The notes under the pieces are model-generated. The model was not told where the DNA came from. It did no database searches and worked only from the letters and a program-made list of their open reading frames with translations. This document shows, in pieces, positions 11,027-22,599 of a DNA stretch of 64,000 nucleotides. Source of the stretch: Flaccisagitta enflata (Eukaryota > Chaetognatha > Sagittoidea > Aphragmophora). Each line of letters opens with the position of its first letter. Position 1 is the first letter of the stretch. The stretch covers positions 89,590,001-89,654,000 of the forward strand of contig OZ231126.1 in the NCBI GenBank assembly GCA_965153355.1. The letters run 5' to 3'. The position numbers and the translations under genes are program-made.

Positions 11027-12520
11027 GATGTGTGTGTCAATATGCAAAAGTTCTTTGGATCAAATTATCATCATTGAGAAATATAAAAATATTTATTACA
11101 AAACTAATCTTTTTTTAAATTTTATCTATATTTTATTCGTTTTGATATTTTTATTTTATATTCAATTAGTACCTTTCTCTACAATTAATACTACATTAAA
11201 TTCATAAATCGCAAAAAAAAACTTAAAATTACTTTAATATCTTAATATTTACTTTATTCTTATTTTGAAAAAACCTTTGATTTTTTTTCATTAAAAAAAA
11301 AAAATAAAAAACTAATGTTCATTTCCAAAAGCATCATATAAAATTTTTAAAAATATATCTATTTATTTTACTTAAATAAAAAAAAAAACAAAATAAAAAT
11401 TCAAATAAAAAATCAATAAAAATCAATCTAAATTTTATAATAAATATTCCTATACTCCATCATAATAGTGATCTAATTGAAAACCATTATGCATATTGAT
11501 ATACCCAAACTGTTTAAACTATATGTCTTAACAATGTTAATCTATAAGATCAATTTTAATCTATAAGAACCACAACAGCAGTGATAGACTACATCTTAAT
11601 CTGTCTCTGATTACCGCCTAGGCACAAAATCTTTAAAAAAATTGTACCCTATTTTCTCTGTTTATGGCACCCCTCTAAAAAGTGCCCCAGCCTTTTTTCA
11701 CTATGCAAAATAAGGTTTGATAAGAAATCATAGCCAGAAATTTTAAAAAATGATACAGATTTTTGATTACTTCATAGTGCTTTCATTATTCTCTTATCAA
11801 CAATAATGAGAACTTTATTTTAAAATGTTTTATAAATTTAATCTCAAAAGAAAAAAAAATATTCAATAAAGCAATCAACAAAATAAAAGATTTTTCTATG
11901 GCTAAAGGGGGGGCGCCAATTGGTGAGTAAAAAATCATCATTTTACTATTTCAAAAATACCCAGGGCGCAAAGTACAGAAAAAATGTTGGGGTGCAATCG
12001 AAGACAAAATTTGATCAGTCAACATGTTTTTTTTGTAATATCATGGACATTATTATTTTGTATATTTTATAATATTTGATGATAATTAGTTTATGTTAAG
12101 ACTATTTTTGCCTTTAACACTATTTTTGTGTACGAATTAACGTCCGAAAAAAAGAAAGTTTTTAAAGAAAATCTTATTTTGCAATCTAACAGGTCTTAGG
12201 TTAATTTATAACTGAGATATGTCGTCAGCCGAAACCATAGCGTGATAAGAGGGCAAAACGCGGGCGTGGTCGCGTTTTTTTCACCATAGCCCCTCAAGAA
12301 AGAAGCATGATCAGATGCTAAGGACAATATGTTTTTCTCTTTTCTGCATAAGTACCCCGCGATAGTGTTCTTTGTCTTCATATGTGATCACGTTTGGAAT
12401 TTATATTTCTTTTTGCTTTTTTTTTAACTGTCGCCATTGTTAGTTAAACGTTAAAGACACGTGACTAGGTTGGTTGGTTATGCATTCATCAATATCGCGA
12501 AATTTGTCATGATTTTGATG
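11027..12520. other. AT-rich, no gene; decayed MITE at ~11640-11995
   Basis: Very AT-rich with many A and T runs. Around 11643-11995, TACCCTATTTTCTCTG and an inverse-like end, with GGGCGCCAATTGG and AATACCCAGGGCGC inside, resemble the intact element at 59098-59441. Nothing else is recognised. Confidence 0.4.
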
Positions 12521-12529
12521 TAAAAGTGC

Positions 12530-12760
12530 ATTATCATTTTCACAATCATCATCATCATCGTAATCATCATCATCATCATTGTAACCATCATCATCATCAT
12601 CATCGTCTTCATCATCATCATCATCGTCGTCGTCTTCATAATCATCTTCATCATCGTCGTCATTGTCATTGTTGTCATTATCGTCTTTTTTGTCACCTTT
12701 GTCGTCATCATTGTCGTCGTCATCATGTTCGTCATCAGCGTCATCATGCATCATCATCGT
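12530..12760. repeat. (CAT/CGT)n trinucleotide tract
   Basis: Imperfect CAT and CGT repeats. Reading frames over it give runs of His, Met or Asp and are artefacts. Confidence 0.9.
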
Positions 12761-12784
12761 TGTTAAAATCGTCGCAGTCGTATA

Positions 12785-13049
12785 AAAAAAGAACGCATAA
12801 AGTAAGACTATATTAAGTGAGACTGTATAAAGTAAGACCCTAGACAGTGAGACCATATAACCAGTCCTGATTATAGAGCGGCCCGCGGGCCCGAGGCCCA
12901 AATTTTTATTGTCGGGCCCCAAGTTTTTCACACTGTGGGCCCGACATGCCAGCTCATATCTGGTTCATTGTTTTTTATTGATGCGGAAGTGGTATATTGA
13001 TTTTTTTTTACATCACATACATTTTCTTTCCTCTCTTCTTCTATCTTTT
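12785..13049. other. No gene; short ~16-bp tandem at 12795-12860
   Basis: Four or so diverged units of the type AGTAAGACTATATTAAG / GTGAGACCATATAAC. The remainder is unremarkable. Confidence 0.4.
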
Positions 13050-13506
13050 GGGCGGGGGGACTTTCGTTCGTGCGTTCGTTCGTTCGTGCGTCCCCCCCAG
13101 GCCCTCTCAGGCCTGAAATCTGCCCTCTCAGGACTGAAATTTACCCTCTCAGACCTGAAATATGCATTTTTAGGCCTTGAATCTGCCCTCTCAGGCCTGA
13201 AATCTGCCCTCTCAGGCCTGAATTTTGCCCTCTCAGGTCTGAAATCCGCCCTCTCAGGCCCTCTCAGGCCTTATATTTCCCCTCCCAGCCTGAGAGGGCA
13301 GATTTTAGGCCTGAGAGGGCAGATTTCAGGCCTGAGAGGGCCTGGGGGAGACGGACGGACAAACGGACAAACAAAAGTCCCCCTGTGTTCTACAGGACAT
13401 CGTCCCCTTCGGGGCCGCTGCCCTGCTTCCCCTCACTCCAATTCACAATCAGGCAAAGCAGGGCAACGGGTATTGCTGACCACATATTGCTCTTGGGCGA
13501 CCTGTT
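13050..13506 (+). mobile_element. F-family element (copy F1), left end deleted
   Basis: The left terminal repeat is reduced to GGGC joined to GGGGGACTTTCGTTCG. The right repeat is complete (GTCCCCCTGTGTTCTACAGG, then CCCCTTCGGGGCCGCTGCCC) and followed by the common F 3' sequence ending GGGCGACCTGTT. The interior holds units GGCCTGAAATCTGCCCTCTC, arranged partly as an inverted repeat (13085-13260 against 13270-13345). Confidence 0.75.
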
Positions 13507-13585
13507 CTTCCTTCTTTTCTTCGCTCTTTTCTTCTTTCTTTCTTTATTTTATACTTTTTTTTCTCTCTGTCTTCCTTTCTTTTTT

Positions 13586-14367
13586 GGGCAGCGGCCCCGA
13601 AGGGGACGAAGTCCTGTAGAACACAGGGGGACTTTCGTTCGTCCGTCCGTTCGTTCGTTCGTTAGTCCGTCCCCCCTCTCAGGCCCCTCAAGCCTCAAAT
13701 CTGGCCTCTCAGGCCTCAAATCTGGCCTCTCAGGCCTCAAATCTGGCCTCTCAGGCCTCAAATTCAACCTCTCAGGCCTCAAATTTGGCCTCTCAAGCCT
13801 CAAATCTGGCCTCTCAGGCCTCAAATCTGGCCTCTCAGGCCTCAAATCTGGCCTCTCAGGCCTCAAATCTGGCCTCTCAGGCCTCAAATTCAACCTCTCA
13901 GGCCTCAAATTTGGCCTCTCAAGCCTCAAATTAGGCCTCTCAGACCTCAAATCCAAATTCTCAGGCCTCACACATGGCCTCTCAGGCCTCAAATTAGGCC
14001 TCTCAGGCCTCAAATCAGCAATCTAAGGCTCAGTTTATTGCTCTCAGGCTTCAAATTAGTCCTCTAATTTCAAGCCTTGATCCAGCTCTCCCAAGCCTCA
14101 AGTCAGCCCGCTCAAGCTTCCAATTGGCATTCTTAGGCCTTATATCAACCTTCTTAGACCTCAGTTTAGGCTCTTAAAGACCTTCGCTCAGCCCTCTATA
14201 GCATCTCATCCCCTTTCTCAGGCAGGACGAACGAAAGTCCCCCTGTGTTCTACAGGACTTTGTCCCCTTCGGGGCCGCTGCCCTGCTTCCCCCTCCCTCC
14301 AATTCACAATCACTCAAAGCAGGGCAACGGGCATCGCTGACCACATATTGCCCTTGGGCGACCTGTT
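13586..14367 (+). mobile_element. F-family element (copy F2), complete
   Basis: The left terminal repeat GGGCAGCGGCCCCGAAGGGG plus TCCTGTAGAACACAGG plus GACTTTCGTTCGTCC is matched by its inverse at about 14223-14282. The interior is about 20 units of 21 bp (TGGCCTCTCAGGCCTCAAATC) and degenerates to the right. The 3' outer sequence ends CTTGGGCGACCTGTT. The unit length is a multiple of three, so it gives long frames that are not genes. Confidence 0.8.
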
Positions 14368-14426
14368 TCTTTTTTTTCATTGTCTTTCTTTCTTTCTTTT
14401 TTTTTTTCGTTTTTTCCCTTTTTTTT

Positions 14427-14845
14427 GGGCAGCGGCCCCGAAGGGCCGATGACCTATGCTTTCACACATAGGACAAATTTCTCCTCCTTCTCCTCCTTCT
14501 CCCCTATCCATCCGTCCCCCCCCCTTCTGAGGCTCAAACTCCCTTGAGGCTCAAATACCAGCCTCAAGGCTTAAATTCCAGCCATGAGGCTCAAATTTCA
14601 GCCTTGAGGCTCAAAAATCACAATCCAGCCTGAAGGCTCAAATTTGAGCCTCGAGGCTAAAATTCCAGCTTCAAGGCTCAAATACCAACCTCGAGGCTCA
14701 AATTCCAGCCTTGAGGCTCAAATTCCAGCCTTGAGGCTCAAATTCCAGCCTTGAGACTCAAATCCCAATCTTGGGACTCAAATCCCAGCCTTGAGGCTCA
14801 AATCCCAGCCTCAAAGCTCAAATCCCAACCTTCAAGCTCAAATCC
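14427..14845 (+). mobile_element. F-family element (copy F3), variant termini, truncated
   Basis: It starts GGGCAGCGGCCCCGAAGGGC, but the next hairpin is CCTATG...CATAGG instead of CCTGT...ACAGG, followed by a CTCCTT tract. The interior has ~20-bp units (CAGCCTTGAGGCTCAAATTC). No right terminal repeat is seen; it runs into the retroelement remnant. Confidence 0.65.
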
Positions 14846-14848
14846 CTC

Positions 14849-15205
14849 AAATGTGTGCAGTCTGTCAAGTATCTCAGTGTTTTTCTTGATGTGCATTTAA
14901 ATGGCAGCGCTCATGTAGCAGATGTGTTGAAGCAATGTACCAATCGTTTGGCTTTCCTTTGGCGCAGTTCTAGTCTTCTTGATTTTAATTGTAGAAAATT
15001 CTTGCTCAGTACTTGTCCAGCCCTACAATCTACATGGACTATTGTATGTCGTCATGGTACATTGGGATACCGGCTAACTCGAAACATAGACTTGATGCCC
15101 TTCAGAGAAAAATGGTGCGCTTTGTGTACAGTTACGATCATTTGAAACATGTTGATAATCACAATCTCATCACTCTTAGGTGGCTTTCAGTACCAGACAG
15201 GATCC
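14849..15205 (+). pseudogene. Non-LTR retrotransposon reverse transcriptase remnant
   Basis: Translation across frames gives the conserved C-terminal part of jockey/CR1-like reverse transcriptases: VKYLSVFLDVHLNGSAHV, then LAFLWRSSSLLDFNCRKFLL, then after a frameshift MDYCMSSWYIG and HRLDALQRKMVRFVYSYDH, ending RWLSVPDRI. At least one frameshift near 15005-15015 and the lack of any upstream domain mark it as a dead fragment of perhaps 120 residues. Element B2 follows immediately at 15212. This is the only trace of an autonomous element coding region in the window. The family call is from motif recognition, not a search. Confidence 0.7.
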
Positions 15206-15211
15206 GTTTTT

Positions 15212-15508
15212 AGATGCGTCCGTCAGGAACGCATCTCTATAAGAGGGTCTGTTTGTCCATCGGTCCATCCGTCGGTCCGTCCGTTGGTCCGTATGTCCGT
15301 TACGCAAGTGCAAAAACTGCATTTCTCGGCTGTTTTTGGCCACTGAGATTCTATACCGAATCAAATGATCAACCAACATGTTTTGACAGCCTTCTTTACC
15401 ACTTAGTTGTTTCACCTGTCTGTTTGAACATCTGTCTCTCCATTTATGTAACCTGATCAGTACACGTAGAGACATGGCCCGGACGCATCGTTGCCCGGTC
15501 GGGCTTAT
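15212..15508 (+). mobile_element. B-family hairpin element (copy B2)
   Basis: Collinear with B1: AGATGCGTCCGTCAGGAACG hairpin, CTCTATAAGAGGG, GTCC/GTCG tract, GCAAAAACTGCATTTCTCGG-like middle, and the 3' block CGGACGCATC that inverts GATGCGTCCG, then GGGCTTATT. Confidence 0.8.
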
Positions 15509-15529
15509 TTCAAACTTACACATCTTTTT

Positions 15530-15686
15530 AGTCGCGGACACGCGATTCTACACCTTGCCGTGTCGGTCGGTTGGTCCGTCGGTCTGTCGGTCGGTCGGTC
15601 TGTCACATTTTTGAATTCCGAGCGGTTTTTGCATTACTGCTCCTGCCCAAGCGTCCGCGACTGGACTGCCGTGTATCCAGCCTTTT
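15530..15686 (+). mobile_element. A-family element (copy A5), GGAC-type ends
   Basis: The 5' block is AGTCGCGGAC (15530-15539) instead of the usual AGTCGCGTGC. The 3' block is GTCCGCGACT (15653-15662), an exact inverse of this variant. A9 shows the same paired change. Confidence 0.8.
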
Positions 15687-15770
15687 TAAAATTTGACGAG
15701 GCAGAGCGCCTCCGTTTTTGCCCAATGGCCCATTCTCACTTTACACGTGGCAGTCAGGCATAAAATTTTT

Positions 15771-15890
15771 AGGTGCGACAAAGCACCTCTATAATAGGCT
15801 GTGTCCGTCGGTTGGTTGGTTGGTCGGTCGGTTGGTCGGTAACGCATTCGTTCAACGATCCACACCATCGCACCTATTGGCCTACTTGTT
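15771..15890 (+). mobile_element. B'-type hairpin element
   Basis: The same plan as A and B with a third terminal block: AGGTGCG...GCACCT hairpin, CTCTATAATAGG, GTCGGTTGGT tract, then CGCACCT (inverse of AGGTGCG) and GGCCTACTTGTT. About 120 bp. Confidence 0.65.
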
Positions 15891-15980
15891 TTCATTTATT
15901 TGCAAAATTTCTTCTGGTCCACGAGTGAGTGAGTGAGGTGAATGAAGCAAGTGAGTAAAGCAAAGGTAGTCAATTTTGCG

Positions 15981-15986
<6 letters not shown>

Positions 15987-16058
<72 letters not shown>
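15987..16058. repeat. (GA)n microsatellite
   Basis: An uninterrupted GA run of about 35 units. Confidence 0.95.
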
Positions 16059-16059
<1 letters not shown>

Positions 16060-16854
16060 ATTTGCAAGTTGTTGCAAGTTGTTTTCAATTTTTACCTAAT
16101 TCCAAAAACCTTTTTGCTTGCCTTTTTGTTTAATCTTTTTTTAAGGGTGATAGCGAAAGCCTTCGTAGAGCAGATAGAATTGCATAAGACAAATTTGATA
16201 GAGTTTAATTAATGAAACGTGATTTTCCTTGTGTCCACTTTTCTCCATCACGTGAACGCGCTAACGTCCGCGTTCTGAACGCGACTAGGCCATTTTTTCT
16301 TGTGAGGAACAACATGTTATAACTTTGCATAGAGATTCAAAAATTGTCATTTTCAAAAACATGACATCTTTCTAAAAACTCATAAGATAAGGGGCATGTG
16401 TTTAGAAATACAAGATTTTTCATTCAAAAGCAGAATTATGATTTTACCCAACAATTATCTGAACTTTTCCTCATATTTTTAAGAGAAATTTTCATGTTTT
16501 ATTGAATAACTTTGGCCTTTATAAACATACAATAGAAACTTTTTATATTGTAATCATTTTTTTATATTCTTCAAGAAATCAGGAATATAAAATTTCTAAT
16601 TCAGAACTTATCACCTTCTAGGATATCTATATATAACAATTTGTTGTGACTGAAAATCAAATTTAGTCTTCGTCTGCACCCCGACATATGGTATTTTTTT
16701 TTTTTGGAAAAAAGTCAAAGAAACTAAGTTCCTTTGACTTTTTATGATCTTGGATTTCCCTTTTCCTTGAAGTTGAAAAGCTATTCAGGCAATATGGGCT
16801 TTTAGTGCCAAATGAGCCCACACATAAAATTCAAAGCTACAAAAACTGATTTTT
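16060..16854. other. No recognised feature
   Basis: AT-rich, with no long frame and no repeat I can place. Confidence 0.4.
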
Positions 16855-17130
16855 AGTCGCGTGCTACGCGACTCTACACCCTGCTTTGTCGGTCGGTCAG
16901 TCGGTTGGTCCCCTTTTTACTTTTTCGGCGTTTTTAAGCTTTTTGAGCTCACAGCTCCTTCTCCAATGCCATTATAAGTCATTCTAAGTCATTCTAAGTT
17001 TTTAAGTCATTTTAAGTCATATTAAGTTATATCAAGTCACTAACGTCAATAAGGTCAATATGGTCATTACAGTCATTTTAAGTCATTACAGGTCACCTTG
17101 AGTCATTTAAACTCAATTTAAGTCCTCTTA
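16855..17130 (+). mobile_element. A-family element (copy A6), 3' end not found
   Basis: The hairpin AGTCGCGTGCTACGCGACT is followed by a GTCG/GTCC tract and then by ~10-bp units (TTTTAAGTCA) to about 17120. I cannot find the CTTGTT end. Confidence 0.6.
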
Positions 17131-17370
17131 AGCTGATAAGCTAGGTTAGAACGTAGAAAAATGAAGTCAAGTCACAAATTGAAGAACGAGAAAAGCTAAC
17201 ATATTCAAGCAATAAAGCAACTTTTAATTACCATAGATTTTTGTTATAAATCAAATGGAATTGAAATACCTAAGATCCATCCTCCAGTCAAGGTCGTCTT
17301 AACGTCTTTGCTCCCATTGTACTGTATAAACCAACACTTATCGTAGAAAACCAAAGTATTGTAGATTTTT

Positions 17371-17534
17371 AGTCACGTGCTATGTGACTACACCCCGCTT
17401 TGTCGGTCCGTCAATCCGTCGGTGGGTCTTTTGCGGTCTTTGGACTCACTGCTCCTGCCCAAATAATCCAGTGAGCTCAAATACAGCCCCTGCCCACCCG
17501 CACGCAACTGGGGTAGCCGTGTATCCGGCCTTGT
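17371..17534 (+). mobile_element. A-family element (copy A7), CpG-decayed
   Basis: The hairpin reads AGTCACGTGCTATGTGACT and the 3' block GCACGCAACT. All differences from AGTCGCG / CGCGACT are CpG-to-TpG or CpA changes. It ends GTATCCGGCCTTGT. Confidence 0.75.
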
Positions 17535-18229
17535 GGCAGGTCGTTGAATACAATAACTTTCTGTCCCTTATACACTCTCCTCTCATTGTGAGTCCAGGTC
17601 AAAAGTCACAGTACAGTGGGTTTTTTTTGCAGTTTCTCATAGTTTGAGGGTTGTTTGAACTATAACTATCACCCATGAAATCTTGTCAAGGGCGCTTTTT
17701 CAGAAATTTGAAACAGAGAATATTTCTAACCTCATTCTGAATATAGATCTTTTCAAGTTAACAAAACTTTTATTTTATTAGTGAATTTGTAATCCTCATG
17801 ACATTTCCTTTCATAATGGGGTGTTTCATATCAGGGCTATGGTCTCCGAGTGAGCTGGCCAAAATTTTGTAGTTGTGGTATGGTTAGGTGAAGCCCCTGG
17901 GCACCATAGATGGCTTCCCGAGTGCCCCCACGAGTAACTCGGTCGCCATATAGGTGGCGAAAATGGCCAAAAATGGCCCAAAATGACCAAAATCCTCCAA
18001 AATTCAAAAATTTGGTTCATTTTTCATAAAAAATCCCAATCATTGATCCGGTTCACTCAGTTATAATGTATAGACATGGGTTTGACCAAAAAACGGCAAA
18101 TCCCTGCAATTGGGGGCGAGCAAGGACCTCACAACAGCTTAAAAAAGGCCTTTAAATGGCCCATCTTACACTTTATCAAAAATTATTGAAAAAAAATGAA
18201 ATTTTTTCGGCACACTTGAACAACCATCT

Positions 18230-18430
18230 GTCGATCTTTTATATTTAAGACTTTTTAAGCGGTGTTTTAAATTAGGGTTAGGGGTGGGTTTAGGGTTAGG
18301 GTTAGGGTTGGGGATAGTTTTAGGGTTAAGGTTAAGGACAAGGTTAGCTTTAGGGCTAAGGGTTGGCTGGGTTTTATGTGTTACGACCCGAAGCTATTCG
18401 AATTAAATTCGCTCTGGCGGAGGATTCTGT
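18230..18430 (+). repeat. TTAGGG-like interstitial tract
   Basis: GACTTTTTAAGCGG, then degenerate GGTTAGGG units (18275-18370), then AATTCGCTCTGGCGGA. The same three parts recur partly at 40228-40285 and 60530-60700, so the tract belongs to a dispersed unit and is not a simple telomere scar. Confidence 0.6.
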
Positions 18431-18790
18431 ATGAAAAACAAAATCATTCAGAGACTCATTCAAAATGTCCATTTTTTCTTCCAAACCTTATAATATCCAT
18501 GGATATAGCCTCAGTGAAGTGTAACAGAGTTGAAACAGCCAAAAATTTTGGGTTATGTCATCTCTCAAAACGCATCCGCTATCCAGGGCTAGATCTTGAT
18601 GCAGCATCTGGCCATATTCTCAATACTCTCTTTTTGGTAAGAAGCCAGCTCTGGCCCTCTTAACAACATCACAATCTGGAGGAAGAGAGCAATTCCAAAT
18701 CGCGTGTGTTGATCGACTTCAGGATCCTGCTTCTCTTTCTTTCCTTTTCACTCCACTATTTTTCACTCTTTCACTCTCTTTCTTTTTTCT
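18431..18790. other. D-unit fragment and unassigned sequence
   Basis: 18470-18560 resembles part of the 350-bp D unit (ATATAGCCTCAGTGAAGTGT, AACAGAGTTGAAACAGC). From 18560 to 18720 I recognise nothing. Confidence 0.45.
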
Positions 18791-18799
18791 TTTTCTCTT

Positions 18800-18801
18800 T
18801 C

Positions 18802-18884
<83 letters not shown>

Positions 18885-18907
18885 TTCCTCTGTCTCTTTT
18901 CTCTCTC

Positions 18908-18993
<86 letters not shown>

Positions 18994-19003
18994 ACTCACT
19001 CAC

Positions 19004-19046
<43 letters not shown>
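18800..19046. repeat. (CT)n and (CA)n microsatellites
   Basis: CT runs at about 18806-18874 and 18900-18989, then a few CACT units, then a CA run at about 19004-19046. A damaged A-like piece (CTACACGACTCTATAAGCC) lies at 19066-19100. Confidence 0.9.
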
Positions 19047-19049
<3 letters not shown>

Positions 19050-19139
19050 TCTTTTAAGTTTTTTGCTACACGACTCTATAAGCCACTTTTCGGTCGGTCC
19101 ATAACAAAACCCTTTGAAAGGCTTTTCAAAGCGTTTTTT

Positions 19140-19338
19140 AGTCGCGTGCTACGCGACTCTACACCCCGCTTTGTCGGTCCGTCCGTTGGTCCGTCCATCG
19201 GTCCGTCCGTCACACTTTACTTTTTTGGGGTTTTTGGGATTTTTGGCTTCACTGCTCCTGCCCAAATGATCTGGTGACCTCAATTACGGCCCCTGCCCGA
19301 CCGCACGCGACTGGGGTAGCCGTGTATCCGGCCTTGTT
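19140..19338 (+). mobile_element. A-family element (copy A8), complete
   Basis: The hairpin AGTCGCGTGCTACGCGACT, CTACACCCCGCTTTGTCGG, GTCC tract, CACACTTTACTTTTTTGGGG, and 3' block GCACGCGACT, then GGCCTTGTT. One of the best-preserved copies. Confidence 0.85.
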
Positions 19339-19487
19339 ATGTCTATGAATGGTAGAGTAGGAACTTTGTGGAGTAAACAGCCATGTCAAATGTCTTTTTG
19401 AAAAAAAGTTGTTTGTCAGTCTGTCTGCCTTACTTTTTTTGTAAGTGCCAAAGCACCCAACTTAGGTCTAATGACCTCGTTCGTTCT

Positions 19488-19488
19488 T

Positions 19489-19563
<75 letters not shown>

Positions 19564-19620
19564 TTTTTTTCACTGCTGTTTTCACAGATACTTCTGTCTC
19601 GTTTCTCTTTCTCCATTGAT

Positions 19621-19672
<52 letters not shown>
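19488..19672. repeat. (CT)n then (GA)n microsatellites
   Basis: A CT run (19493-19561) and a GA run (19625-19672) 63 bp apart form a potential hairpin. Confidence 0.9.
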
Positions 19673-19675
<3 letters not shown>

Positions 19676-19708
19676 CATCAAATAGCACGCTATCTGGATA
19701 GACTTTTT

Positions 19709-20376
19709 GGGCAGCAGCCCCGAAGGGGACGAAGTCCTGTAGAACACAGGGGGACTTTCGTTCATCCGTCCGTTCGTCCCCCCTCCCTCAAACCCCTCAG
19801 GTCTTAAATCTGGCCTCTCAGGCCTCAAATTAGACCTCTCAGGCCTTAAATCTGGCCTCTCAGGCCTTAAACCTGGCCTCTCAGGCCTCAAATCTTGCTT
19901 CTCAGGCCTCAAATGAGACCTCTCAGGCCTTAAATCTGGCCTCTCAGGCCTCAAATCTGGCCTTTCAGGCCTCAAATCTGGCCTTTCAGGCCTCAAATCT
20001 GGCCTCTCAGGCCTCAAATCCAACCTCTTGCCTCAAATTAAGCCTCTCAAGCCTCAAATCAGCTATCTGATCCTCCAGCCAGTTCTCCATGGTCTTTCAA
20101 GTCTTGATCCAGCTCTTTCAAGCCTCAAGTCAGTCCATTCAGGCCCCCAACTGGCTTTCTGGCCTTACATCAGCCCTCTTAGACCTAAAATTCAGCCCAA
20201 ATGGATGGACGGATGGACGGATGGACGAACAAATGGATGAACGAAAGTCCCCCTGTGTTCTAGAGGACTTCATCCCCTTTGGGACCGCTGCCCTGCTTCC
20301 CCTCACTCAAATTCACAATCATGCACAGCAGGGCAACGGGTATCACTGACCACATATTGCCCTTGGGCGACCTGTT
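19709..20376 (+). mobile_element. F-family element (copy F4)
   Basis: The left repeat GGGCAGCAGCCCCGAAGGGG...GACTTTCGTTCATCC has its inverse at about 20225-20290. Interior units are GGCCTCTCAGGCCTCAAATC. The right outer part ends GGGCGACCTGTT. Confidence 0.8.
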
Positions 20377-20459
20377 GTTCCTGGAACTTGTAGTGTTGTC
20401 TTTGACCAAGAATCAGTATATTTAGAGCAATCAAGATCTGGCTAGCCTTTTCCACTCCA

Positions 20460-22208
20460 GATAGCGATTCCCAGGTCCAGCATCAAGAGATGGGGCCGGA
20501 TTTGGGGCCCCTTTTGAGAAACGACTTACCAGAAAAAAATATGGCCCTGAGCGTTGTATCAGCCTAAAAACAGGCCTTAAATACCAAAATTGGCCCAAAA
20601 CGACCAAAATGCTTCATAATTCAAAAATTTGGGTTATTTTTCATGAAATTTCTTAATCACTGATAATTGTGGGTTTGGCAAAAAAATGGCCAGTGACTAC
20701 AATTGGGGGCTTTCAAGGGACCCAAAATGACCAAAAAAGACCTTAAAATGACCCATATTACGCTATGGCAAAAATTAATGAAAAATAATGAAATTTTTTC
20801 TTCTAAACCTTAAAATATCCTAGAAAGTAGCCTCAGTGAAGTCTAACAGAGTAAAAGCAGCAAAAAAATATGGCCCTGAGCATCAAATCAGCCCAAAAAA
20901 CAGGCTTATATTGACCAAAATTGGCCCAAAATGACCAAAATGTTTCAAAATTCAAAGATATAGTGTATCTTTCACAAAAAATCCCAATCATTGACCCAAA
21001 TCACTCTGTAATAATGTATAGACATGGGTATGGCCAAAAAATGGTTGGTGGCTACAATTGAGGGCTTGCAAGGGACCCAAAATGGCCAAAAAGGGCCTTA
21101 AAATGACCTCTATTACGCTATGTCAAAAATAAATGAAAAGTAATGAAATTCTGTCTTCCAAACCTTAAAATATCCCAGGATATAGAATGTAGCCTCAGTG
21201 AAGTAACACTAAGTAGAAACAGCAAAAAAATATAGCCCTGAGCGTTGTATCAGCCTAAAAACAGGCCTTAAATAGCCAAAATTAGCCCAAAACGACCAAA
21301 ATGCTTTAAAAATCAAAATTTTGGTTAATTCTTCATGAAAAATCCCAACCATTGATCCAGTTCACTCAGTTATAATGTATAGATATGGGTTTGGCCAAAA
21401 AACGGCAAGTAGCTGCAATTGGGGGCGTGGAACGACCTCAGAACGGCTTATAAAAGGCCTTAAAATGACCCATCTAACACTCTACAATAAAAATTAATGA
21501 AAAATAATGAATTTTTTTATCCAAACCTTAAATATCCAAGGATATAGCCTTAGTTAAGTGTAACAGAGTTGAAACAACATGGCCCTGAGCTTTGTATCAG
21601 CCTAAAAACAGGCCTTAAATAGCCAAAATTGGCCCAAAATGACTAAAATATTTCAAAATTAAAAAAAATTAGTTTATTTTATATGCAAAATCCCAAATAT
21701 CAATCCAAATCACTCAGTTGTAATGTATACTGTATAGACATGGGTTTGTCCAAAAAATGGTCAGGGGCTACAATTGAGGGCTTGCAAGGGACCCAAAAAG
21801 GCCAAAAACGGCCTTTAAATGACCCATATTATGCCAAACATTAATAAAAAATAATAAAACTTTGTCTTCCAAACCTTAGAATATCCTAGGATATAGCCTC
21901 AGTGAAGTGTAACTAAGTAGAAACAGCAAAAAAATATGGCCCAGAGCATTGTATCAGCCTAAAAACAGGCCTTAAAAAGCCAAAATTGGCCCAAAAGTTC
22001 AAAACTTTGGGTTATTTTTCATGAAAAATCCCAATTTTTGATCCTGTCCACTCAGTCATAATGTATAGTTATGGGTTTGGCCAAAATATGGCCAGTGGCT
22101 ACAATTGGGGGTTTGCAAGGGACCTAAACTGACAAAAAAAGGCCTTAAAATGACCCATATCATGTTATGGCAAAAATTAATGAAAAATAATAGTCGCATA
22201 ATTGTTAG
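20460..22208 (+). repeat. Forward ~350-bp D units (about five)
   Basis: The landmark GGCCCTGAGCGTTGTATCAG recurs at about 20543, 20872, 21233, 21581 and 21938 (spacing 329-361 bp). Each unit also carries CACTCAGTTATAATGTATAG, CATGGGTTTGGCC and GCAAGGGACCC. Units are diverged and hold no long frame. Confidence 0.8.
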
Positions 22209-22472
22209 ATGGTCAGCGGGACCTGTGCCCTGCCTAAGCTGGTTGTGCTTGAAATTGTGGGAGGGAGCAGGGCAGCGGCCCTGAAGGGGTCGATGACCTA
22301 TGCTTTCACACATATGGATGATTTTCTCCTTCTTCTCCTCCTTCTTCTTCTTCTTCTCCTCCTTCTTCTTCTTTTCCTCCGTCCATCCCCTCCCTCCCCG
22401 ACTCTAATCCTAGTCTTGGGGCCCAAATCCCAGCCTCAAGGCCCAAATCCAAGCCTCAAGGCCTAAATCCCA
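22209..22472 (-). mobile_element. F-family fragment (F6) at the D centre
   Basis: The outer F sequence (GGTCAGCGGGACCTGTGCCC...), the GCAGGGCAGCGGCC block, and the CCTATG...CATATG variant hairpin as in F3, then a CTTCTC tract and GCCTCAAGGCCCAAATCC units. The other end is missing. It lies where the D units change direction. Confidence 0.6.
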
Positions 22473-22599
22473 AAAAAATTGACCCAGGATCCTTGGCAGC
22501 CCCAGATGGCCCCAAATGACATTCACTACCAGTTTTTCAGCCCAGTTAACAACCATGCACTGCAACTGAATAAACCAGTTAGAAAGATTAGATTCTTTT

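Noticed and set aside
12440-12931. Asp-rich 163-codon frame
   Set aside because: Its body is the CAT/CGT trinucleotide tract; the ends show no conserved sequence.
13385-14026. Leucine-rich-looking repeat protein (SGLKSGL units)
   Set aside because: It is the 21-bp interior repeat of the F2 element. Unit length divisible by three keeps the frame open, and the same unit in F4 is in another frame.
17371-17390. Compensatory base changes in A7 hairpin as proof of selected RNA structure
   Set aside because: All changes are CpG to TpG or CpA and are expected from methylation decay on both arms.
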